A stretch of 64,000 bases of DNA from Hondaea fermentalgiana. Lineage: Eukaryota; Sar; Bigyra; Thraustochytrida; Thraustochytriidae. The stretch spans positions 147,820 to 211,819 of the forward strand of contig NPFB01000084.1 of the NCBI GenBank assembly GCA_014084085.1, read 5' to 3'. How positions within the stretch are numbered: position 1 is the stretch's first letter; each line of letters starts with the position of its first letter. A model generated the notes under the pieces. The model made no database searches, was not told the origin of the DNA, and saw nothing but the letters and a program-made list of their open reading frames with translations. Positions 51,101 to 59,600 of the stretch are shown here, piece by piece. The position numbers and the translations under genes are program-made.

Positions 51101-52913
51101 GGTTGAGAACCTCACAAAATGCCTTGTATTCATGCATCGGGTAGCGAAAGTACCTTTTCCCGTCGGCAGTCATCACGCGGGGATCAATGGAAAAGGTCTC
51201 GCCCTCAAACTTGAGCTGCAATGGGCTCACACCTTTTGGTACTGCCCACGTTGAGGTTTCCACGTAGTAGTCCATGCTACGATACAAGGAAGCTTCCGTG
51301 TACCACGATACGATGTTGTCATCTTTGATGCGCGAGTTGATCGTAAGTGTATTCTGAGGAGTCGCCGATACTAGAAGTCGCAGAACATTGTCGCTTTGTA
51401 ACATATCGTTGTTCAGGAGCCAGTCATGAGCGCCATCCTTTGTGGGGGCAAAGTGACATTCGTCGGCGACGATGACGAGGAGTGTTCGCGGATTCGACGC
51501 CTCGCGAATCATCCAGTCGCAATGGTCTTGCATTAACTTTTTCGGATACTTGGTGTGCTTGAGCACAAGGCCATTATCAAGCATTGCGCCTCGTACGCGA
51601 CCAGCGGTCTGCGATTGCAGCGAGTTGAAATTGGGTGTGAGCACAACGAAGGAAACCTTGTCAAAACGACCCACCCAATCGAATTTCGTTTCTTGATTTC
51701 CAAAGAGCGCGCTCGCGGCTTTACCGAAGAGTTGCTCGGCAATCATGCGCTGCTCTGGGAAGGTCACATCAGGTTGAGAAAGTCCCGCCAGCTTGTTGTG
51801 CATGTCCCTGCGCTGAATGGCTTCCGCTGGCACATGGAGCTCCACGCACAAAGTTGTTGGCTTCTCTTCCTCAGCGAGATCACCGTCACGCTCGGCGTCG
51901 TAGGTCAACTTGATCTGCGCTTCCTTTGCATCACAAACTTTCATGCCAAAGCTCGCAAGCGCACGGGTAACCTGCTCCCAGGCACTATCCTTGCGCGTTT
52001 GGAAAATTGCATTGCAATCTTTTATGAGGAGCTCCTCTGCGATAGCTCTGCGATTTGTCTCCGCTTCGGGTAGACTTGGCATGACCAGCTCGAGCTCACC
52101 TTCCTGTCCATGAACCTCATTGGAGCCTTTGGCCACGAAGACAATTCGAACAGGCTGCTCCTCGCCATCGAACACGCTTTCACCTTCGAGCTCATTGTCG
52201 ATTTCCTCCTTTTCTTGGCTTTCAGTACTTTTTTCGAGAAGATCGCGTGCGAGCGTAGTATCCGCGGATCCAAGAGCCACCACAATGCTCAATACACGAC
52301 CATAATCCGCCTCTTTCGGTTCGTCCGCAGCGTCGCAAATGAGTATGATGCGAGTCTCATGGTCCCTACCGCCGATCTCTTGCAACAGCTCCCCTTGCAA
52401 GCTCTCAGAATCCTCGAGACACTTGAAGAATTCACTAGCATTTAATCCAAATCTGAGCATCTGAGGCGCGACATCCTTGTTCCATCGCTTTGCCGCCAGC
52501 CCGGTCAACAGTTTGACAGTAAAGCCTGCGCGTCCCTCCGCGCGCAGACAGGCTTTGTCCACATCTGAGAGTCTCTGGATAATAGTCCCCTTTGTGGCAT
52601 CAGCTATGATACCCAGGCAGATTCCAAAGAGGTCGAGACCCTCAAACCCGCCTTCCTTGTACAGCTTCTTCAGCCCGGCCACATCCTCGAGCCCGTCCTC
52701 GTCCGTGTCCGCGAGCCAGCACACGCGCAGGAGCTGCGGCAACGCCTGCAGGTCCACCTTGCCCTCACCGCTCAATTGCCGCAGCGCGGCCGGGCTGTTC
52801 TCCACCTCCTCCTCCAACTCCGTCGCGGCCTCCGCATTGATCACCAGCACCAGCGGCGGCGCCACGCTCGCCGCCGCCTCCTCGCGCGTCGCCTCCATCG
52901 CCGCCGCCTCCAT
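45195..52913 (-). CDS. Giant B: circularly permuted SF2 helicase + GT-A glycosyltransferase, GREB1-like
   Basis: Single exon, 2,572 aa from ATG 52913 (MEAAAMEATREEAA; ATG 52898 is also possible). I chose this because the conserved start (PPLVLVINAEA) follows at once. The frame is open to 53117, but that leader is basic and unlike A or C. Motifs in order: Ia VVLTPNFNSLQSQ, II DECH (484-487), III SAT, VI QEFGRVCRYP (about 1155), Walker A GKTGTY (about 1392), then GT-A WILDDDVDVC (DDD 1810-1812) and HWENVEFN (about 1960). B differs from A and C at both sites: DDD for DDN and WEN for WED. Near residue 830-860 it has an in-frame minisatellite of EVCINK-like units. The C terminus has a Cys/His-rich region (about 2380-2512, probably zinc-binding) instead of the helical repeats of A. 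It has no divergent LRR partner. Confidence 0.85.
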   Translation of the reverse strand: MEAAAMEATREEAAASVAPPLVLVINAEAATELEEEVENSPAALRQLSGEGKVDLQALPQLLRVCWLADTDEDGLEDVAGLKKLYKEGGFEGLDLFGICLGIIADATKGTIIQRLSDVDKACLRAEGRAGFTVKLLTGLAAKRWNKDVAPQMLRFGLNASEFFKCLEDSESLQGELLQEIGGRDHETRIILICDAADEPKEADYGRVLSIVVALGSADTTLARDLLEKSTESQEKEEIDNELEGESVFDGEEQPVRIVFVAKGSNEVHGQEGELELVMPSLPEAETNRRAIAEELLIKDCNAIFQTRKDSAWEQVTRALASFGMKVCDAKEAQIKLTYDAERDGDLAEEEKPTTLCVELHVPAEAIQRRDMHNKLAGLSQPDVTFPEQRMIAEQLFGKAASALFGNQETKFDWVGRFDKVSFVVLTPNFNSLQSQTAGRVRGAMLDNGLVLKHTKYPKKLMQDHCDWMIREASNPRTLLVIVADECHFAPTKDGAHDWLLNNDMLQSDNVLRLLVSATPQNTLTINSRIKDDNIVSWYTEASLYRSMDYYVETSTWAVPKGVSPLQLKFEGETFSIDPRVMTADGKRYFRYPMHEYKAFCEVLNLRVSETLPAHATQRLTKNATYFAYARERIVLNMPCDVEILPENFQTGSGFLYWLGFERDKIDLDKKKPTRGKPRQCIRLNATSVPLFCDTERKEEHNDIVVDCMPRRRQRVLKDAAFDTVRELIEDSYGKRTAQKRKQQGVKVSPSTPLYDGHIVLADYLLSLTYLAIYRVDRKKLWDQSIERETIFRDLELHDIGQLVLNTSLLVEFATHLGFAKRLEDSPDKAREVCINKGRGVCVNKPCEVCINKAREVCVFDIAGGIEEASVQHLVDILLEATLQGAWKELALEKVQNNLRERLGNAWVDKMEALLPYKENEASHSHWRFGWQYIISEKLARNREDDAHVQGNTSEAWFNETDRLLHDLLDVHPRYRTGRMAVIRVYETDENLSIQDCLRCALKKLGLTHVEHGGILSVVADVGGSDGKKAESAARGKMKKARAATSLFQRLESWSLTRDLRHPAKQARAPGASETIVDRVNRSYAESKAREEFEAQQQNRKPVPVSEETAKYEDLENLPSIVILCEKGRMGDTFPHSFRFLDIRLRSSETFSTFVQEFGRVCRYPTLDADEATIGRFKVTKADAQEADTALEEALTHFLSGDSVRQYFAKGGSFAVLDPGNEVRFHADSEQHFRSKFRQSLQQQSISRRSLLGTWTAQRYVHVLPTVLMNAKRYNAQLQKAVEHKYRDARGLQRIDQCIPGNIDLYMWTHQRSRTSKAAHPKTVPGRTSEGAEVINVENPLHDIAAYRKTYPSGSQVTGDLTAYGSRPAHYDCDHDGTKDPRRLLLMAQCQQGKTGTYLHFIRLLKEAIEVDFPASPSALAPIKGPSWIWPYWADLAVAKCPPMREVYDKPRKSHQHPVVLQQRVLALLAACRDTERWLEKYTQYLSADDGEGIKSKAGIDCVRNLQENLQEANSPPFKGPHCDDMETAAKCINFDGRFTGSWRDDIQAQLNDKENLQKMEAALPGGLTLALSKSALLQATLAQIQEVKDIAKRALMIQSEVQLPPLTRAQFAQRHATYAAVAARKVSPLFDRRYREKPYVITNLQVVGEDVSLSIPYAGFQGLTADAHANHVQGFISNGMNESRMSLFEVNLEARNMKTLADASAVRWVFVPSFDRAGVALLDYEHAIPRNDDIKPTVICIVVRSGRQFEEYVASYGSAHLVLSLPSRLTVPSQLEENVSHLENGPYGFARLFIQLVASDLDLPWVWILDDDVDVCFQRDLVDNNDADADKSPTALAQPRIPKPCTFSAVMRGVEDIVHGEDTAFAVNTEKKRMANWPPSEPVIRRESFPPMANEGASTKAEWTGGSDQYGLIGIRPFPRDGQISEDELPFQVSGMVKTFLYLNVARTVQTGAFFPAKQHWENVEFNHLIDEAGLVCLRTNRFFLHQRNLQPGRKVPARKFVSSLQYPSLKAALEHFRDKHGTLLATQAVSKLVPQHFSAANCWASETRSWIASQEGGTLHVCLLEASDCNNFNTLALYAPENVGKVLVVVRSSDEKHFEEMSALQDTSFFQLKDRPKCTLHLHEEVRSEDALLARLLLLDTSELQPFQQHGSTTDTGCGTNVSSRLKPRRSSSSLASTSGKGRRMSLHRLESDSSLRSIQPEIIDTSGRSGQSLEKPRRISVSSLSDKSPVADSSAPRRSRSRSRLSPQDKASTTSPERSASLASNVSRSAEKSSQQSPTNMADCMSDSSLESPPGMNVESRASPQVIQQRRSIKRSYDAALSEKQTKGRRAGSSSKEDEKQTKKRRASSSSKEDGSRAAQTSIVSHRDDSPTPHSDVIRSTTCSEVLENKEKCGADTYREYNVCEKHMDPRELFKCKDFRKKLCRFTELRSHRRPETNLEDDTPDLSSLEDRREPVFTCHRKIKRSERKKTFYCKRHIEQNAHLCDTDSCDQPRYKDHTFCSRCLEDDQCKSRDKRRQPSAFKRDFTVGEDAYDGPEQREKLMEDLRKCSEYIPAGEYITSSDGRSQLGN
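50333..50435 (-). repeat. In-frame ~30-bp minisatellite in giant B
   Basis: About four imperfect units of ~30 bp (plus-strand core TTGATGCAAACCTCACGTGCC) encode alternating EVCINK / GVCVNK. The insertion is absent from A and C, which have short linkers at this place. Confidence 0.85.
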
Positions 52914-53614
52914 CGCCGCCGCCCGCGCGACCCTCCCCGCGCTCGTTCGGGTTCTGCTCGTCGCCTTCACAGTCAATCCGAGTTCGCCATCGCGACGGTC
53001 TTCGCGAAGGGATCTTTCTTCGCGTCTTCGTCCGTCGCCGCGGCGGCGGCGTCGTGTCACGATTTTTCCTCTCCTCGCCCGGAGGTACTGCGGGAAAGTG
53101 GGGGTAAGTGCGGGCAAATGCGGGCACCCACCCGGGCCGGAGGCAGGCTCGAAAATTCGAGCTGCGGGGCCGCGCGCAGCAGCCAGAGGAGGTGAGTGAG
53201 GGCTGGCTGGCTCTGTAGATAGATAGGATTATGTGAACGCAACGACAGGTGGCCGAGGCGAGGAGGTGAGCGGCTGCAGCTAGCGGCAGGGAGTAGTGAG
53301 GCGGGAGGACGAGACGAGGCGAGGTTGCGTGCATGCGTTGGCAGGTGAGCAGGAGCAAGGGATCGTGTCCTTATCGCCACGCGCCCGGCATGCCGAACAT
53401 GCGAAAAAGCCTTTGCCCCGCGCGTGATTGACTGGCTCTCCGAGCCAAGACTGACCATGGTGACCGGCCTAGCTCTGTGTCCCAGACTGGCTTTCTGAGT
53501 TTGTATACTGGCTCGAGACATATGAGTTGCATTGCATGCATGTATCAGGTTTGTTTGAAAGGTTTATTTTGTACGAAAGAGAACGAGCGAGACGAGAGAA
53601 AATGGGCTCTGTAC
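52914..53614. other. Intergenic region between giants B and C
   Basis: About 700 bp between the chosen start of B and the stop of C, both on the minus strand. It must hold the promoter of B and the 3' end of C. No LRR gene is present here, unlike upstream of A and C. Confidence 0.55.
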
Positions 53615-56600
53615 TCATGCGCCATCATAAATTTCGCGGCGCAGAGCGTTACGAAGCCTTGCAAGGCCGCTTTTGCATTTGTTGATGCGCTCATTTGTTT
53701 GCTCATCAGAGTTGCTGATGAACGACTGCACCTTCTTGATAGTGATCCAGTCGAAGATGTCTTGGCTCGTTTTGCACGAGGTGACATGGGCAAGTAGCTC
53801 CTGATAGAACTCACGAGGAGGATTTCCGTCAGGTGCATACTTTGTCTTTAGATCTTGGATTTTCTTCTTAGCCTTGGCTTTCGCGGCTGCCGAAAGAGGC
53901 ACAGAAGAAAACTTTCTTCTGCCCCCGGACGTTGGCTTCTGCGTACGTTTCTCGATGGAATTGGGAGTTACTGGGGCACCCCCTGCGCTTGTTTGAGAAG
54001 ACAACCTCGACTTGTCATCACTTGAGGATGACGATGAGTTTGACAGTGCTACCGCACCATGCTTGGAGGATCCTTGAGACGAGGTTGATTTTGTTGCTTT
54101 GGGGGTTGAGGTTTTGCTATCGTCTACCTCAGACTCTGCCTCAGACGAAGAATCGGCGAGTGGACTTGACAGGTCAATGACGAACTGAGCTGAGCTCGGA
54201 CTTGGCAAATCGAGCTTTGCTTTCTCAGCCTCTTGTGGTTCGAGTGCTAGGCGATCCGAAGAGTTGGTTTCGCCTTCCTCATGCTCGTCTTCGCCTTCCT
54301 CATCTTTCTCAACATCTTTAGCAAAGAGGGACGGGTCGATCTCGCTGGGGTCAACAATGCAGTCCTTCGGGGAGAGGAATCGTGCGTTCTTGGTAATGCT
54401 GTTTATGATGCTTTTGCGAGTCTTGGCGGAGGGGTGTCCGTCACGATAGTCGCGTGGAATGTTTTCGGGTTTGAGCCTGAGAAGCTGCTTGCCGGCGACT
54501 GCAAGCTTCTTCTTCTCAAGACAGTCCTTGCAGCAATTATAGTACCTGTAGCAGACGGCCCGGCAGTTGTCCACGGCACAGACGTCGTACTTTTTCCTGT
54601 GCTCTTTGCAAAAGGATGTTTCCTTTTCCTTATTTGCGTTGCAAGTAAAGACGAAGGTGTACTTCGGACTCTCGCTGGCGTTTTTGAAGTGCGCAAGAGC
54701 TTTGTCACCACCCTGCACGAGGCTCCAGTCGGCATCAAGACGCTTGATTTCATCTCTATCCTGCACAGGCTTAAGTGTTGCAGTGTAGTAGTATTCGACG
54801 CGCTTGCAAAGCTTGTTGCGGGGGTCGTTATGCTTAAATTTGATGGCGGGAGGGATGTGTTTGTTGCAGTAGCCGGGCGCGTTCTGGGCTGAGGGCTGCC
54901 CACAGCACTCGTTGGTCTCGGTGTTGATAATAATGGCGCAGGTAGCCTTCCTGCCTGCGGCCATGGAGTGCTTGCCGCAGAGTGGGCCGCCACGAACGGC
55001 AATGTTAGTGCAGTCAATCCGTTTATTGGTCTTGGGGTGCACGTCCTGGCCGATGCAGAGAGAGCGACCGTCGTCGGTGAAACGGGTTGCCCCTTCGTCT
55101 TTGCTGGAAGTGCGCTTGATCTCGAGACGAGGCCTCTTGGGTATTGTGCTCACATTGCCGTGTTCGTCGTCGTTCTCCACATTCACGTGCTTGGGGGCAT
55201 GCTCGAGGTCAGCATTGGCGTCGGGGCGCACACGCTTCTTGCCAAAGTCCAACTCAACGGGTGGGTTGTCGTCCGAGGACACGTTTATTTGGGCCGTTGA
55301 AGAGGCTGATAACTTGGAGGGAGTTGGTGAGGACAGGCTAGGCGAATTCACAACTTCCAACTTCTTGCCCTCCCCGTCACATTCGAGAGCAGTCTCAATA
55401 TGCGCGGACTTTAGGCTCTTGGTCGCAGACGCGTTAGATGTTGAGGCCAGGTCTGTGGCACTGTTGGGGCGTTTCTTGGCTCGCTCCAAGTCTCCGGCGC
55501 GACCAAAAGGGCTTGTGGAGGGGGAAACACTCGAGCGGTCATGCCCTGTATGCGGAATTCCAGAATCGCCGTGAGCGCTTTTACCGCCGCTCTTGTCATC
55601 CTCGTCATCGCCACTGTTGTCGGTATTGTCGTCGTCGTCGTCGTTGGGCGAGACAACTTTTACTTCCCGAGAGCTTTGCAGGGCAATTGCAGGTGGCTCG
55701 GTCCTTGCATAGAACAACTTTGTAGCAAATGGGTCATCAATGTCCGCCTCGCGATAGATGCGAAAAGTGCAGTTCGGACGATTCTTCAAGGTTATGGTCT
55801 CGTTTCCCTCCTCGAGCTCACCAAACGCGCGAAGGTCGTCGCACCGAATAACAAAAAGAGAGCTCGTGGTCGACGCGGGGACATGCAGGGCGATTCTATT
55901 GATCGCGCTGTCCGAAGCCGCCTCCAAAAAGTACACTGGAACCTTTGCTGCACCCTCGCAAGAGCCTTCTCGTGCAACCCACTCTCGAACAATGGCTGCC
56001 CAGCGATGCGAGGGCGGAAAACTTGCGCGTAGCTGACTTGAGAGCAGCTGGCCCGGCGCGAGACCACCATATGTATCTCGGAAGTGTACTAACGCTTCCT
56101 TCAGGTGCGTAAAGTGCGCAGGCGCTTCACTGAGAGAGTCACGTGCGGGTCCGCTTCGTGTTCCCAGCTTGAGATTTTTCTTGTGATGATAGAAACGATT
56201 CACTTTGAGGCAAACGAGACCGGCCTCATCCACGAGGTGGTTAAACTCGACGTCTTCCCAAAACGTTTTCACAGGAAAATACACGCCGGCTCGCACCGTG
56301 CTGTCCACATTCAAGAGAATGAACGAGTACACAGAATAGGTGACAAGAAATGGAGCCTTGGGATCCTTTAGCCGGGCTTGAGCATCACGCCGAATGCCAA
56401 TCAGCCCATACTGACCTGCTCCGCCTGTGAGCTCCCCTTTGGAACGGACTGGGAGGGTACTGACCTCGGGTGCTGGGCGCCTGCGGATGCTAGGCCGTTT
56501 TGACCTCCGCACCTGCATTTGCTTCTCGTCGCCTGTCAATTGAATCGTTTCTTCCTCGTTTTGAACGATGTGCTCTACTCCAGTCATCACGGTGACAAAT

Positions 56601-59600
56601 GTACAAGGGTCTGGCGGTGCTTTCGGCGGGTTACTTGGTACATCGTCCATAAGCCTTCGCTCGTAGCACACATCAACGTTGTCGTCTAAGATCCAAACCC
56701 ATGGGAGGCCAAGCTCGGAAGCTGCGAGCTGGATAAAGAGTCGTGCATATCCGATGCCACCCTGTTCTGCAGTCACGAACTTTGTACGATCCATCTTGGA
56801 AGGCATTTTCGGCGGCAGACCAAGCACAAGATGCGCCGACCCATAGTTAGCGACGTAGTCTTTGAATTGTTGGCCACTTCTCACAACAATGCAAACCACT
56901 GTGCGTTTGCCCTGATTGTTTTTTTCGTCAGGTTCTGGTATCGCTTTCTCGTAATTCAGAAGAGCAACACCGGCACGATTATATGAGGGAACAAATACCC
57001 AACGCACGTCTTTTGCCTCCTCTCGCGCGCTCATACGCAGCGTCTCGGATACTTTGCTCACTGTCTTGGGTACTTTACTCGCCGGCTTTGGAACATGGCT
57101 CACATCAAAGAGCGGGACGCGTTTCGACTTTGCATCAAGGTACACTTGCACGCTATCCGCATCTGCAAAGACGGACAAGCCTTGAAAACCAGAATACGGA
57201 GCGGAGAGACTCACGCCCTCAGCGACGAGCTCAATGTTGTGAACCTCATGCTGCTTCTGGCAATACTTTTCGTCGAAATTGCGCGAGATTGACTTTGCAG
57301 CAACGCGTGAATACGCACGTTGTTGGGGCGTTGAAAAGGTCACTCGCTCCATGTTTTCCCGCGAGATCGAGTTGAGAGCCTTGCGATCACGTCCTCGGGC
57401 TCCGGCGTCCCAAAGGCGATTCTGCACATAGGCTTGCGCGGCGCGCAGACGCTGAGATACAGAAGCATCCTGCGACTGTCCCAATGAACTTTTACGAAGC
57501 GCACTAAAAAGCATAGCTTTAGCTTCACGACCATCCCAGATCTCCTGAAAGCTGGTCTTCCACTCAGAATTACTGAACCTGTCATCAAAATTGACGCAGC
57601 GGAATGCGAGTTCGGTATCTGTGTGGTCGGTTGTGATAGGAGCTTCCTTTTTTCCGATAAATTTCTCGAGATGTTTGAGCACCTCCTTGCCTGCTTTTGA
57701 CTGTATCGCCTCGCAATCTTCGACAAGAAGTTTCATAATGTAGAAGTCTAACCACGATTCGCCTTGCTCCCCGGCAAGTGCGAGAAGAAGGAGGCGCTGC
57801 CGCATCACGGCCTCGTGGTATTGTCCGGTCTTGGGCTTGTCATAATCGTTCCTCATGGACGGAAAGCCAAGCGGACGGGATCCAATGATCAAATTTCTCC
57901 AATATGGGAGCGACCAGCTAGCTCGCGCGACAGGTGGCAAGGGCTTGGGCGGCGCGGGAATAGCGACTTCTATGTGATCTTTGAGGAGCTTGATGAAATG
58001 AAGGTATGTTCCGGTCTTGCCTTGCTGGCATTGTGCGACAAGTAAAAGTCTACGAGGGTCCTTTTCACCATCTTGGGCCCAGTCATAATGCGGCTGGCGA
58101 CTCTTGGATGATTTCGAGGACCGCTCATTGGCACCCGATTGGGGCTGCTGTGCACGATAAGCCCCATGATCGTGGAGCGGATTTATCACCTTTGTCGATC
58201 CGTTCTCAACGCGGATCAACTTCGGATGCGCATTCTTTGTGGAACGGCTTCGGTCGCTAGAGACGTAGAGGTCAAGTGGCCCTGGAATGCACTGATCGAT
58301 GCGCTGAAGGCCATGCACATCACGATACTTGTGCTCGACTGCCTTTTGCAGCTGCGCGCCGAAGCGCTCTGCATTCATCAAAACTGTCGGCAGCACGTGC
58401 ACGTACCGCTTGGCTTTCCACATCCCGAATCGAGCCCTCGAAGAGCTGCTCGGACAAAGAGCTGTTTCAAGCCTCGACCTGAATTGAAATTCTGAGTCGG
58501 CATGGAAGCGGACCTCATTGCCCGGATCCAGCACCGCGAAGCTGCCACCCTTGGCAAAGTAATCTTTAACATCACTCTCCCGAAAGAATAAGTCCAGCTG
58601 ACTTCGAAGCTCGGACTTTTCCACCCCATCAGTGGATTCCGGGCCCTTCTTGATGGTGATGCCCTTTACCTTGCTGTCGTCAAGCCCTGGATAACGGCAC
58701 ACGCGTCCAAATTCTTGAACAAAGGTAGAGTATGTTGGTGATGAGCGCAGACGAATATCTAGGAAGCGGAATGAGTGCGGAAAGGTATCCCCCATGCGGC
58801 CCTTTTCGCACAAAATGACAATGGTCGGCAGATTCTCCAGGTCCTCATACTTTGCAGTTCTTTGTACGTTTCTCGGTTTGGCTTGTTTCTTTTGCGCTTC
58901 GAGCATTTCTCGAGCCTTCGCCTCCGCAAAAGATCGATTGACGCGATCTTTCAAAGTTTCATGCGCGTCTGGATTGCTCTTCTGTTTGCTTGGGTGCCGG
59001 AGGTCTCGGTCCAGCACCCAGGACTCGATTTGAGTGAACAAGCTTGTCGCCCGTCGTCCGGGCCTTTGCTGCTCGTTGGTATTCCCCTTCTTGCCGTCAC
59101 TCCCGCCAACGTCGGCCACAACGCTGAGCAGGCCGCCATGGTCATTGTGCGTGAGGCCGAGTTTAATGAGGGCGCTGCGCAGGCAATCTTGAATGGAGAG
59201 GTTCTCATCAGTTTCATAGACGCGAATGACGGCCATGCGGCCTGTGCGGTACTTGGGATGAACGTCGAGCAGGTCGTGCAAGAGACGGTCTGTCTCGTTG
59301 TACCATGCCTGCGAGAGGTTGCCCTGCTGCTCGTTTAGATCTTCCAAATTGCCAGCCATCTTTTCTGACAGTACAAATTCCCAACCGACTTGCCAATGAT
59401 CGGGAGTATTGCGAACCTTTTTTTCCCTTAGCTTCTCCATTCGTTTTGTCCACTCCTCTCCAAAGCGTTTGTTAAGCACTTTATAGTCCGCTTCAGCCAT
59501 TTGGTTCCAGGCGGCTTCTAAAGTCGCCGTGAGAAGAACATCGAGGACATGCTGCACGGAAGCTTTCTCAACGCCGCCTGCTATGAAGAATCTGCCGACG

